Made by a program: the position numbers and the translations under genes. Shown in pieces: positions 44,689-53,266 of a stretch of 64,000 nt of DNA. The number at the start of each line of letters is the position of its first letter. The first letter of the stretch is position 1. The notes beneath the pieces are model-generated. The model was given only the letters and a program-made list of their open reading frames with translations. It did not search any database and had not been told where the DNA came from. This stretch comes from Arthrobacter pigmenti (lineage in GTDB: Bacteria > Actinomycetota > Actinomycetes > Actinomycetales > Micrococcaceae), in contig NZ_JAATJL010000001.1 in the NCBI RefSeq assembly GCF_011927905.1, forward strand, positions 2,604,001-2,668,000. The letters are read 5' to 3'.

Positions 44689-45822
44689 ATGGAACTTCTT
44701 CCTTTTCACACCCCGCCCGGGTCCGATCCACACGCGCTGCTGAAACCCCTAGCGGACGCACTCGCAGGTGAAGGTCCCGCCGTTGCACCGCACTCGGACG
44801 GGCAGCAGAGGTTCGACGGCGAACTGCCGAACGACGAGATTGCCGCGGTACTCAGCACCTCCGGCTCCACCGGGACGCCGAAACAGACGATGCTCAGTGT
44901 CGACGCCCTTGCGGCTTCAGCCATGGGCACCGCGTACGCGCTTCAGGCCGAGGGCCAGTGGTTGCTGACCTTGCCGGTCCATTACGTTGCCGGATTCCAG
45001 GTCCTGGTCCGCTCGCTCTACGCAGGGACCCGCCCGTGGGCCATGGACCTGTCGCAGAAATTCAGTCCGGAGACCTTCACCGAGGCGGCCGGTGAACTGA
45101 CCGACAAGGTCCGCTTCACCTCGCTGGTCCCCACGCAGCTGCATCGGCTGCTGCAGGACCCGGCGCCTGGGACCATCAAGGCCCTTCAGCGGTTCAACGC
45201 CATCCTCCTCGGCGGTGCAGCGGTGACGGACACGCTCCGCAACGAAGCCCGCAAGCACGGCCTGAAGATCGTGCGCACCTACGGGATGAGCGAGACGTGC
45301 GGCGGCTGCGTGTACGACGGCGTCCCCCTCGAAGGCGTTGAACTCACCAACGATGAGGGCCGGCTCTGGATCAGCGGCCCCGTGCTGGCTGACGGTTACC
45401 TCGGCCAGCCCGAACTCACCGAAGAGAAGTTCCCCTTCAACTCCGGCCGGCGCTGGTTCAGGACCGACGACGACGGCACAGTGGAAGACGGCATCCTCAC
45501 CATTCGGGGGCGGGTGGACGACGTCATCATCACCGGCGGCCTGAAGGTTTCCGCTGTTGCGGTCGCGAGCGTCATCGAGGGCATGGACGAGGTCCGTGAG
45601 GCGCTGGTCCTGGGCATCGCCCACCCGGAGTGGGGCACCCAGGTGGCTGCCGCCGTCGTCGGCTCCGTCAATCCCGACGCCGTGCGGAGGCATGCCCAGC
45701 AGGAACTCGGCCCGCACGCGGCTCCGAAAATCGTTTTGACGCTCGATGCCTTGCCGATGCTGCCCAACGGGAAACCGGACAGGCTCGCGATACGGGCGCT
45801 GTTCGAGCAGTCGGCGCACTAG
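44689..45822 (+). CDS. menE: O-succinylbenzoate-CoA ligase MenE
   Basis: This 377-residue adenylate-forming enzyme is shorter than typical acyl-CoA ligases, as actinobacterial MenE usually is. It has STSGSTGTPKQTMLS, the RTYGMSETCGG motif, WFRTDD and the C-terminal Lys in LPNGKPDR. It activates O-succinylbenzoate for MenB. Confidence 0.93.
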   Translation: MELLPFHTPPGSDPHALLKPLADALAGEGPAVAPHSDGQQRFDGELPNDEIAAVLSTSGSTGTPKQTMLSVDALAASAMGTAYALQAEGQWLLTLPVHYVAGFQVLVRSLYAGTRPWAMDLSQKFSPETFTEAAGELTDKVRFTSLVPTQLHRLLQDPAPGTIKALQRFNAILLGGAAVTDTLRNEARKHGLKIVRTYGMSETCGGCVYDGVPLEGVELTNDEGRLWISGPVLADGYLGQPELTEEKFPFNSGRRWFRTDDDGTVEDGILTIRGRVDDVIITGGLKVSAVAVASVIEGMDEVREALVLGIAHPEWGTQVAAAVVGSVNPDAVRRHAQQELGPHAAPKIVLTLDALPMLPNGKPDRLAIRALFEQSAH

Positions 45823-45875
45823 CGCGCCATCCCTTAAAAACGTGACGGCCTCCGCACAAGATCGAAAGGAACACC

Positions 45876-46760
45876 GTGGCAACAGCTGCGCAATGGATTG
45901 AGGGGGCCCGCCCCCGTACGCTACCCATGGCGGTCGCGCCCGTCATCATCGGGTGCGCTGCTGCCTGGGACCTGTTCGCATTCAAGCCGGTAAACGCGAT
46001 GTTAGCCGCGATTGTGGCGATCCTGCTGCAGATCGGCGTGAACTTCGCCAACGATTACTCCGACGGCATCCGCGGCACCGACAACGACCGCGTTGGTCCG
46101 CTGAGGCTGACCGGGTCAGGAGCGGCCAAACCCTGGCAGGTCAAATGGGCCGCATTCGGGTGCTTCGCCCTTGCAATGGCTGCGGGCATAGCGCTGATCG
46201 TCCTGTCGCAGACGTGGTTCCTGCTCCTGGTGGGCGTGGGCTGCGTGGCTGCAGCGTGGGGCTATACGGGCGGTCGGAATCCGTACGGGTACATGGGGCT
46301 CGGCGACGTCTTCGTGTTCGTGTTCTTCGGCCTGGTGGCTACGCTCGGGACCACGTATACGCAGGCGAACCAGTTGAGCGGACCTGCGTGGGTTGGGGCG
46401 ATCAGCACTGGAATCATTGCCATGGCACTGCTGATGGCGAACAACGTGCGGGACATTCCGACTGACCGTGAGGCCGGGAAACTGACACTGGCGGTGCGCC
46501 TGGGTGATACCGCAGCCCGCATCAGTTACGTGATGATGCTGACTGTTGCGTTGCTGCTGCCGCTGTTCCTCGTGTACGACTACCCGTGGGTTCTGCTGGT
46601 GCTGCTGCTCATCCCGCTGTGCCTGATGCCGAGCTGGCTGATGCTGAACGGGAAGAAGCGCCGCAGCCTCATCCCGGTGCTCAAGCAGACCAGCATCATC
46701 AACCTGGGGTTCAGTGTGCTGTTCGCGGCGGGTGTGGTGCTCTCGGGCGTCCTGGCGTAG
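45876..46760 (+). CDS. menA: 1,4-dihydroxy-2-naphthoate polyprenyltransferase MenA
   Basis: The 294-residue UbiA-family membrane protein has about eight helices and the Asp-rich motifs NFANDYSDGIRGTD and DIPTDREAGK, which bind the polyprenyl diphosphate. It attaches the isoprenoid tail in menaquinone synthesis. The start is GTG 45876 with AAGGA upstream. It is the third gene of menB-menE-menA. Confidence 0.94.
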   Translation: MATAAQWIEGARPRTLPMAVAPVIIGCAAAWDLFAFKPVNAMLAAIVAILLQIGVNFANDYSDGIRGTDNDRVGPLRLTGSGAAKPWQVKWAAFGCFALAMAAGIALIVLSQTWFLLLVGVGCVAAAWGYTGGRNPYGYMGLGDVFVFVFFGLVATLGTTYTQANQLSGPAWVGAISTGIIAMALLMANNVRDIPTDREAGKLTLAVRLGDTAARISYVMMLTVALLLPLFLVYDYPWVLLVLLLIPLCLMPSWLMLNGKKRRSLIPVLKQTSIINLGFSVLFAAGVVLSGVLA

Positions 46761-46781
46761 CGTTCGGGCGCGGGCCCGGCA

Positions 46782-47075
46782 TTACAGCTTGCGGCGGTCC
46801 GCGTTGACCGGCGTATTGGGGTCAAGGGTGTCTTCAGCGTCGGCGTCGCGCAGTTCGCGGACGGTCCGTGCGGGCGGCGCGCCGTCGCGGAACCGACGCT
46901 GCAGTGAGGATGCGGCTTCATTGCGCAAGCCGCGGAAGAACAGGTAGGTAACGCACCAGGCCATGATGGCGCCGGCGATGACCGAGAAGATTGCTCCGAG
47001 GCCCAACCAGTAGCAGATGAGCGCGAACACCGCGACGAGGCCCAGGCGAAGAGCGGTGAATTTGAGGAAAGCCAC
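46782..47075 (-). CDS. DUF4229-family small membrane protein
   Basis: The 97-residue protein has two N-terminal helices (about 5-25 and 28-48) and a charged C-terminal tail, as in the DUF4229 family found near menaquinone genes of actinobacteria. The GTG start at 47075 lies 6 nt after TAAACT, so it is probably leaderless. Function unknown. Confidence 0.82.
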   Translation of the reverse strand: MAFLKFTALRLGLVAVFALICYWLGLGAIFSVIAGAIMAWCVTYLFFRGLRNEAASSLQRRFRDGAPPARTVRELRDADAEDTLDPNTPVNADRRKL

Positions 47076-47081
47076 GCAACA

Positions 47082-47100
47082 AGTTTACCGCGCCTACAAT
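47082..47100. promoter_or_regulatory. Back-to-back -10 boxes in a 31-bp divergent intergenic region
   Basis: TAAACT on the minus strand (47082-47087) and TACAAT on the plus strand (47095-47100) each end 6 nt before the start codons at 47075 and 47107. The two promoters must overlap, with each -35 region inside the other gene. Confidence 0.6.
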
Positions 47101-47106
47101 TGATGC

Positions 47107-47502
47107 ATGCCCCGCTTTCTGCTGTTAATCGTGATCCTGGGGATCGCCGTCATCATTTACGCGCTGTTCGACTGCATTATGAGCCGGGGGAACGCAGTGC
47201 GCAGCATCTCCAAACCCGCCTGGATTCTGACCATCCTGCTCGTACCGCTGCTGGGCGCCGGGCTCTGGTTCCTGTTCGGTCGTCCCCGTCAGGACGGGAA
47301 CTCCGTGAAGCGCCGGAACACACCCCGCCGTCCTTCAGCCCCGGATGACGATGCACAGTTCCTGCGCAACCTCGAAGTGAAGCGCCGCCAGGAAGCACGG
47401 GAGGCGGAGTTGCGCCGTAAGGAAGCTGAGCTCCGCGCGAAGGAAGACAAGAAGAAGAAGAACGACGACGGCGGCACGGCCACCGACGGCAAGACCGCCT
47501 GA
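47107..47502 (+). CDS. PLDc_N-domain membrane protein
   Basis: The 131-residue protein has two N-terminal helices with SRGNAVRSISKPAWILTILLVPLLGAGLWF split across the second, typical of the phospholipase D nuclease N-terminal (PLDc_N) domain. A charged, Glu/Lys-rich coiled-coil-like tail follows (about 85-125). The ATG is placed for leaderless transcription from TACAAT. It is divergent from the DUF4229 gene. Confidence 0.85.
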   Translation: MPRFLLLIVILGIAVIIYALFDCIMSRGNAVRSISKPAWILTILLVPLLGAGLWFLFGRPRQDGNSVKRRNTPRRPSAPDDDAQFLRNLEVKRRQEAREAELRRKEAELRAKEDKKKKNDDGGTATDGKTA

Positions 47503-47547
47503 CCGCTCCCCGAAGAATGAATCGACTCTCCCTAAATGGGCCTTTTG

Positions 47548-47564
47548 AACGCGGAAAACGCGCT
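47548..47564. repeat. Left copy of a 17-bp direct repeat flanking the insertion sequence
   Basis: AACGCGGAAAACGCGCT at 47548-47564 is repeated exactly at 48927-48943, immediately inside the inverted-repeat arms. This looks like a target-site duplication of the hairpin loop. Confidence 0.75.
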
Positions 47565-48926
47565 GTCATGTCTCAAGACTTCGTGGACAGTTTATGTCTC
47601 GGGACTTCGTGGACTGTTGGTGTGTCAGGACTTCGTGGACTGTTGGTTCGCCATGAAGCCGCGGGGCTGGTTGTTGCCGATGTAGGTAGTACCTGGTTCC
47701 GGTGGGGTGATGCTGCGAATTTCTGTGCCCGCGGCATCGAAGAACATGATCGCCGCTGGTGTGATGATGATCGTGATGGTTTGGCGAGCATGGTGGTGTC
47801 CGAGCATGACCATGGTGGATCGGACTTTCACGCTGCCTTTGGGGCAGGCCCGTCGGGTGGTCTCTTCGGGTTGGGCCTCCGGGACCGGTGGGGGTTGCGG
47901 TGGGCTCGCCTTGGGCATGGCGTCCCAAGCTTCCTGCGGGGTTTTACCGTTGAGCGCTTGGTGCTCGCGTTCGGTGTTGTAGTACGGGCGGAACAGATCG
48001 AGCTGGTCCTGAAGCTGGTTCAGCGTGGCAACTGGTGGTTGTTGGGTCAGGAAACGCTGCAGGGTGGAGTGGATACGTTCGTTCTTTCCTTGCGTGGTGG
48101 GAGATGAGGGTTTACCGGTGATTGGTTTCACGCCCAGGGCTTTGAGCATTTTCACTAGGGCGCCTTCCCAGCCTCGCCGTGAAGGGTTCAGCGCGGTGCC
48201 GTTATCGGAGAGGACTTTCTGCGGAACTCCGTAGCGTTCGATCGCCAGGCTCACCGCCCGCACCGCGTCTTCGCTGTTCTTCGACCGGGCGGACATGGAC
48301 ACTAGTTCCAGCCGGGAGTGATCATCGATGATCTCGAAAATCACTGCTGTGCGGTCCTGCAGCTGCCATCCGGTTGCATCGATCTGCCAACACGAGTTCG
48401 GGTTCGGATGAACGAACCGCCGGTAGGAAGAACGTGGGCGTTTGCGTGGCTGCGGGGTTACCAACCCGGCCTGGGTGAAGATCCGGTGCAGCGTCGCCGG
48501 TGCGGGAGCTTTAATGCCCATCCGGCGCATCTTCGCCGCAACACTTTTCGGCCCGTAATCCCACCCGTTCTTCTTCAACCTCGCCCTGATCTCGATCGCG
48601 GTCGAACGTACCGGTTCGCTGACCATCGTGGGCGTGGAGCGGGGTCGGGTGCTTTCCTTCGTTAGTGCTTCCAACGAGCCTTTCTCACGTGCCCGCTTAC
48701 GGATCTTATGGAACCAGGACGTCGATACCCCGTTCTCCCGGCAGAACTTGACTACCGCGCCCCGCGGGGCCGAATCATCCCAATTAACAACGGCAGCACG
48801 GACTTCCGGACTTGGCTGTGTCTTTCCCATAAGACCAGCCCAGCCACCGAAGTGTCCACGAAGTCCTGAGACACACCGTCCACGATGTCCTGAGACAGTT
48901 AAGTGGAATAAGTCCTGACATCACAC
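47565..48926 (-). mobile_element. IS481-family insertion sequence
   Basis: The element of about 1.36 kb lies between two 17-bp direct repeats and encodes one transposase. Its ends carry iterated motifs: at the left, TGTC-GGACTTCGTGGAC-type units near 47569, 47595 and 47621 (26-bp period); at the right, inverted units near 48854, 48878 and 48903. The intact transposase frame and the exact flanking repeat suggest a recent insertion. Confidence 0.85.
47625..48830 (-). CDS. IS481-family transposase
   Basis: The 401-residue protein has an N-terminal helix-turn-helix (CRENGVSTSWFHKIRKRA) and an rve-type DDE integrase core. Asp lies in WQIDATGWQL, the second Asp in VLSDNGTALN and the Glu in GKNERIHSTL. 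The C-terminal segment continues past the catalytic core for about 100 residues. Nothing suggests frameshift or truncation, so the element may be active. Confidence 0.93.
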   Translation of the reverse strand: MGKTQPSPEVRAAVVNWDDSAPRGAVVKFCRENGVSTSWFHKIRKRAREKGSLEALTKESTRPRSTPTMVSEPVRSTAIEIRARLKKNGWDYGPKSVAAKMRRMGIKAPAPATLHRIFTQAGLVTPQPRKRPRSSYRRFVHPNPNSCWQIDATGWQLQDRTAVIFEIIDDHSRLELVSMSARSKNSEDAVRAVSLAIERYGVPQKVLSDNGTALNPSRRGWEGALVKMLKALGVKPITGKPSSPTTQGKNERIHSTLQRFLTQQPPVATLNQLQDQLDLFRPYYNTEREHQALNGKTPQEAWDAMPKASPPQPPPVPEAQPEETTRRACPKGSVKVRSTMVMLGHHHARQTITIIITPAAIMFFDAAGTEIRSITPPEPGTTYIGNNQPRGFMANQQSTKS

Positions 48927-48990
48927 AACGCGGAAAACGCGCTCAGAAGACCCATTTGAGGAGAGTCGATGTTGCTTAAGAGGCAGCTGG

Positions 48991-50040
48991 CTACGGCATC
49001 ACGCCGCCGTAGCTGTGCAGACCCGAGAAGTAGATGTTCACGATCGTGAAGTTGAATACGATGCACAGGTAGCCCACGATCGACAGCCAGGCGGCCCGTG
49101 TTCCGGTCCAGCCGCGCGTTGCGCGGGCATGCAGGTAACCGGCGAAAACCACCCAGATGACGAAGGTCCACACTTCCTTGGTGTCCCAGCCCCAGTAGCG
49201 GCCCCACGCCTTTTCGGCCCAGATCGCCCCGGCCATGAGGGTGAACGTCCAGAGCACAAAGGCGATGGCGTTGATTCGGTAGGAGAGGTTCTCGAGGCTG
49301 AGGGCTGAGGGAACCAGCCGCATGAACGGCAGGCGGTCCTGCCGCCCGGCGGCCAGACGTGCCACGCGGTCGGACTGGAGCTGTTGCAGCACCGACATCG
49401 CGAAGGTGAGGGTGAACAGGGCCGACGCCGCGACGGCCACCGAAACGTGAATGATGAGCCAGTAGCTCTGCAGCGCGGGAACCAGGTTGGCGACCGGTGT
49501 CGGGAATCCGATGGTCGCCGCACAGAGCATGACAACCACGAGGCCGATCACGAACGTTCCGAGGAACCTGAGATCCTTGCGCGTCAGCACCACCAGGAAG
49601 ACCAGTGCTACCACCAGGCCGCCGGTGGTGCAGAACTCGTACATGTTGCCCCAGGGAACGCGGCCCGCGGCGATCCCCCGCGAGAGCACCGCAACCGTAT
49701 GGACCGCTGCGGCGAGGATGGTGAGCGCGACGGCGATGCGCGCCGCGGAGCGCCGCTCACCCTGGTAGTTCATCGCATCATCGGCTGTGCTGCCTGCGGG
49801 AATTGCTTCCGCGGCTTTGGGACGGCCGCGCTTGCCACCGGCCACGGCTCCGGCAAGCACCAGCTCCCGCTCTTCGGCTGACTGAGCGGATCCGGCCAGA
49901 CCTGCTTCGATTTCCCGGATCTTACGGCTGCTCTTCACGAGGTCCCACGTGAACGCGAGGAACGCGGCCGTGTAGGCGAGCGCGGCCAGCAGCATGAACA
50001 GCTCGCTGTACTGCCCCAGAGTCTGGTTTATGTTCTGCAT
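48991..50040 (-). CDS. ccsB: Cytochrome c biogenesis protein CcsB (ResC)
   Basis: The 349-residue protein has about eight helices and the haem-handling tryptophan-rich motif WGRYWGWDTKEVW (WWD domain), with conserved His residues in IIHVSVAV and GYLHARATRGW. With ResB it carries haem across the membrane and attaches it to apocytochrome c (System II). Its start overlaps the resB stop (TGATG). Confidence 0.94.
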   Translation of the reverse strand: MQNINQTLGQYSELFMLLAALAYTAAFLAFTWDLVKSSRKIREIEAGLAGSAQSAEERELVLAGAVAGGKRGRPKAAEAIPAGSTADDAMNYQGERRSAARIAVALTILAAAVHTVAVLSRGIAAGRVPWGNMYEFCTTGGLVVALVFLVVLTRKDLRFLGTFVIGLVVVMLCAATIGFPTPVANLVPALQSYWLIIHVSVAVAASALFTLTFAMSVLQQLQSDRVARLAAGRQDRLPFMRLVPSALSLENLSYRINAIAFVLWTFTLMAGAIWAEKAWGRYWGWDTKEVWTFVIWVVFAGYLHARATRGWTGTRAAWLSIVGYLCIVFNFTIVNIYFSGLHSYGGVMP

Positions 50041-51770
50041 CAGTTGTCCTTACCGCTCATCCGCGCCGATGCCCCCACGTGCGCTGTTTCATTCTCGTCG
50101 TCGTCGTTGGTATTCGCCAGCCAGCGTTCCCGCAGAAGCTTCTCGATTGCGGCTCCTTCGCCGGCCAGCCGGTGGTCCTCGCCGCGCGCCAGAAGGCCGT
50201 ACTCGACCATTACCCGCCCATCGGTGTGGGTCCCGGCGCGGATCCACACCCGTCGCCTGCCGATGAAGAGGGACGCGCTCAGCCCGGCGAGCGCCAACGA
50301 GGAGAAAACCAATGCGCCGAGTTCCGCGGGGTCATGGGTGATGTCCAGGGCAACGTAACGCCGAAGGCCGTCGAAGGTGATTGAGCCCTTGTCCTCGGGC
50401 AGTTCCACGGTTTCGCCCGCATCGAGCACAAGGCCACTGGCGTCGCTGTTCCGGCTGTTGAGCTCGGTGAGGGTGTCGGTTTCGAGCACGTACACGTTCT
50501 GTGGTTCGCCGTTGTCGAGCCCCAGATCTCCATAGTAGGAGTTGAGATTGAGCTGGGGCAGGAACGGGTCCGGGTCCCGCGAGAAGGAGACGCCGTTCTC
50601 ATCGATCGCCGCCGTGGGCAGGAAGAAGCCGACGAACCCGAGCTGGTCCGGCTGGGCGTCCGGCACCTTCAGCACCATGAGCGAGGTGAACAGCCCATCC
50701 TGCGGAATGGAGACTACGGGCCCCTGATGCGCGATATTCCCCTCGCCGTCGCGCACGGTCACCACCGGGGCGTATCCGTTGCCCACCAGATACACGCTCG
50801 TGCCGCCGATGGTCAGCGGCTCGTTGACCTTCAGGATCTGCTCCTGCGGTTCGGCGTCCGGCCCCGCCTTGGTGGTCATGGTGGCGGTGAAGTCGATCGG
50901 CTGTCCATAGTGCGTGAGCTGACGGTCGAACTGGACCTCGAAGTCCTCAAGGGTGATCGCGTACGGGTCGAGATTGTTCTCGGAGAAGTTGGTGCCGGGA
51001 GTGAAGGAGTCATAACCCACGAGGGTGTTGACGAACGTCTCCCCCTCCACAAGGATTTTCTGTCCGCGATAGCCGAATAGCCCGCCCACCGCCACCGAGA
51101 TGAGAACCCCGATCAGGGAGATGTGGAACACCAGGTTGCCGAGTTCCTTCGCGAACCCGCGTTCCGCTCCGGCGGAAGGCTGGGCGGCGTCCTCATCGCG
51201 GACATCCACACGGTAGCCGCGCTTCTTCAGGAGAGCGGCGGCGTCGACGACGGCGGCACGCGCCGACGACGGCCGCTCACCTGCTTGCCCACCGGCCTCG
51301 GCAGGCGTCCCGGCGGCTCCGGTTGCGGGTCCGGCCCCATCAGGTACAGACCCAGCCGGAATGGCGAAGGCGCCGTACACCGGTAGGCGGGACAGCCGCT
51401 TGGGAGTGCGTGGCGGCTTCGAGCGCCAGGCCCGTCCGTGCGCGATGGCGCGCGGGATCACGCAGCCGATCAGCGAGATGAACAGGAGCAGGTAGATCGC
51501 GGAGAACCAGATCGAGGAGTAGACATCGAAGAGCTGGAACCAGTCGAGGATCGGCCCAGTCTCGGGATTGTCCTGGATGTACTGGGTGACAACTGCGGGG
51601 TTGGCCGGACGCTGCGGAAACAGTGACCCTGGGACCGCTGCGACTGCGAGGAGCAGCAGGAGGAACAGTGCCGTGCGCATGCTCGTGAGCTGGGTCCATG
51701 CCCAGCGGAGGGTCCCGAGGAACCCGAGAGCCGGGAGCGCGACGTCCTGCTCGCGATCCTTTTGTGCCAT
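50040..51770 (-). CDS. resB: Cytochrome c biogenesis protein ResB
   Basis: The protein of about 576 residues has the ResB layout: two to three N-terminal helices (SMRTALFLLLLLAVAAVPGS), a helix near 200, a large external domain and a C-terminal helix. It partners CcsB. ATG 51770 has AAAGGAAAG upstream; an ATG at 51794 that overlaps the ccdA stop would add eight residues and is the alternative. Confidence 0.92.
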   Translation of the reverse strand: MAQKDREQDVALPALGFLGTLRWAWTQLTSMRTALFLLLLLAVAAVPGSLFPQRPANPAVVTQYIQDNPETGPILDWFQLFDVYSSIWFSAIYLLLFISLIGCVIPRAIAHGRAWRSKPPRTPKRLSRLPVYGAFAIPAGSVPDGAGPATGAAGTPAEAGGQAGERPSSARAAVVDAAALLKKRGYRVDVRDEDAAQPSAGAERGFAKELGNLVFHISLIGVLISVAVGGLFGYRGQKILVEGETFVNTLVGYDSFTPGTNFSENNLDPYAITLEDFEVQFDRQLTHYGQPIDFTATMTTKAGPDAEPQEQILKVNEPLTIGGTSVYLVGNGYAPVVTVRDGEGNIAHQGPVVSIPQDGLFTSLMVLKVPDAQPDQLGFVGFFLPTAAIDENGVSFSRDPDPFLPQLNLNSYYGDLGLDNGEPQNVYVLETDTLTELNSRNSDASGLVLDAGETVELPEDKGSITFDGLRRYVALDITHDPAELGALVFSSLALAGLSASLFIGRRRVWIRAGTHTDGRVMVEYGLLARGEDHRLAGEGAAIEKLLRERWLANTNDDDENETAHVGASARMSGKDN

Positions 51771-51793
51771 GGAACTTTCCTTTGGTTTGGTCA

Positions 51794-52591
51794 TCAGATG
51801 GGAAGGGTCACCCCGCCTATCCATTGCTGAAGTTCGTTGATCCACAGGTTCCAGACCCCGGTGGCCATGAGTAGGCCGACGAGGATGAGCATCCCGCCAC
51901 CGATCCTCTGGAGCAGCAACCGGTGGCGGCGGAAGAATTTCATGGCGCCCATGCCGCGGCGGAGTCCGAGGGCGATCAGCAGGAAGGGCAGTCCGAGGCC
52001 GAGGCAGTACACAAAGGTGAGCAACGCTCCCTTGGCCGCGCTGGCGCCGTCGTTCGAGAATGCCAGCAACTGCACGGCGGAGAGTGTGGGGCCGATGCAG
52101 GGCGCCCAGCCAAGACCGAAGGTCAACCCGAGCAGGGGTGCTCCCCACAGCCCGCTCGGCACCCTCGCGTGCAGCTTCTTCTCCTGCTGGAACCAGGAGA
52201 ATCCGCCCATAAACACGATGCCGAGCACAATCACCACGAGACCGAAGACCCTGATCAGCCAGTCCTGGGAGCCCGCCAGCCACGCACCCAACTGCCCAAA
52301 CAGCGCACCGTAGGCCATAAACACAACCGAGAAACCAACAACGAACAACCCGATTCCAGCGAGCATCCTGCCGCGCTTCTGCTGTTCGAGATCCACACCG
52401 GTCAGGCCGCTGACGTAGCCAAGGTATCCGGGCACCAGTGGCAGAACGCAAGGGGATACGAAGGAGACCAGCCCTGCGAGCAGCGCCACTGGCAGCGCCA
52501 GCAGCATCGAGCCGTTCAGCACGGCATCTGCGAAGGCGTTGCCTGCGGGCGCCAGTGCGACCACGGCGTTCAGCTGGGGAATAGGAGTCAC
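51794..52591 (-). CDS. ccdA: Thiol-disulfide transmembrane carrier CcdA
   Basis: The 265-residue protein has six to seven helices and the two redox cysteines of CcdA/DsbD-beta proteins, in VSPCVLPLVPGYL and GWAPCIGPTL. It moves electrons from cytoplasmic thioredoxin to the external thioredoxin encoded next upstream, keeping apocytochrome c reduced. Confidence 0.94.
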   Translation of the reverse strand: MTPIPQLNAVVALAPAGNAFADAVLNGSMLLALPVALLAGLVSFVSPCVLPLVPGYLGYVSGLTGVDLEQQKRGRMLAGIGLFVVGFSVVFMAYGALFGQLGAWLAGSQDWLIRVFGLVVIVLGIVFMGGFSWFQQEKKLHARVPSGLWGAPLLGLTFGLGWAPCIGPTLSAVQLLAFSNDGASAAKGALLTFVYCLGLGLPFLLIALGLRRGMGAMKFFRRHRLLLQRIGGGMLILVGLLMATGVWNLWINELQQWIGGVTLPI

Positions 52592-52607
52592 GGCTGATAC
52601 TTGATTA

Positions 52608-53228
52608 CTACTCGGCCAGCGCGGTTTCGATCAGGGCGCTGAGCGTTCCCTTGTCCGCCAGCCCGAGAATGCGCGCGGCGACGCGGCCCTGCTGGTCGAG
52701 CACGATCGTGGTCGGCACGGCCTGCGGAGGAACGTAGCTGGTCATCGAGAGGAGGACGCCGCCGTCGGAGTCGTTGAAGCTGGGGTACGGAATGCCGAAG
52801 GTGCGCTCGAAGGCCTCGGCGTTTTGCTTGCTGTCCCGGATGTTCACTCCGTAGAACTGGACGCCCTGCGGCTCGAATTCCTCGTGCAGTGCCACTAGGT
52901 CAGGAGCTTCTTCCCGGCACGGTGCGCAGGCCGCGTACCAGAAGTTCAGGACGGTCACCTGGCCTTGCCAGTCAGTGGAGTTCACGCTCTGGCCGCTATA
53001 CAGCTCCCCTTCGATGTCCACCGGTTCACCGCGTTCAGCGGGTGCGTACTCGGTGACAGAACCGTCTCCGGCGATGTAGTTCTTGTTGTTCCCCTCGGCC
53101 GCCTGCTGGGCCAGCGGATCCTGGGCAGCACAGCCCGAGAGCACGACGGCGGCGGCCAGCACAGCGGCGGCTAATCGCATGAGCCTGCCGATGGTTCGGC
53201 GGCGGGGGGCAGCATCAGAATGAGTCAC
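52608..53228 (-). CDS. resA: TlpA/ResA-like thioredoxin lipoprotein
   Basis: The protein of about 206 residues has a lipoprotein signal with lipobox LSGC and a TlpA-type thioredoxin domain with the active site CAPC (FWYAACAPCREEAPDL) and cis-Pro in QAVPTT. It reduces apocytochrome c haem-binding cysteines. GTG 53228 has GGAAGA nearby; GTG 53240 is also possible. It heads resA-ccdA-resB-ccsB. Confidence 0.92.
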   Translation of the reverse strand: MTHSDAAPRRRTIGRLMRLAAAVLAAAVVLSGCAAQDPLAQQAAEGNNKNYIAGDGSVTEYAPAERGEPVDIEGELYSGQSVNSTDWQGQVTVLNFWYAACAPCREEAPDLVALHEEFEPQGVQFYGVNIRDSKQNAEAFERTFGIPYPSFNDSDGGVLLSMTSYVPPQAVPTTIVLDQQGRVAARILGLADKGTLSALIETALAE

Positions 53229-53266
53229 ATCGTCTTCCACAACTTCTACAACGTGTAGTAATACTA

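Larger units (their letters stand above)
47521..48970. repeat. Long inverted repeat split by an insertion sequence
   Basis: The arms are 47521-47547 and 48944-48970. The right arm in reverse complement matches the left at 23 of 27 positions (both begin ATCGACTCTCC). Without the insertion and one copy of the 17-bp direct repeat, they would form a 27-bp stem with loop AACGCGGAAAACGCGCT, which itself contains a CGCG-GAAAA-CGCG hairpin. It lies between convergent genes, so it may have been a bidirectional terminator. Confidence 0.8.

Noticed and set aside
47565-47650. CRISPR-like array of short repeats
   Set aside because: There are only three imperfect units with no real spacers, and they belong to the end of the IS481 element.
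51783-52451. ResB frame extended upstream into ccdA
   Set aside because: The extension overlaps ccdA, whose redox cysteines and helices are clear, and a good Shine-Dalgarno lies at 51770.
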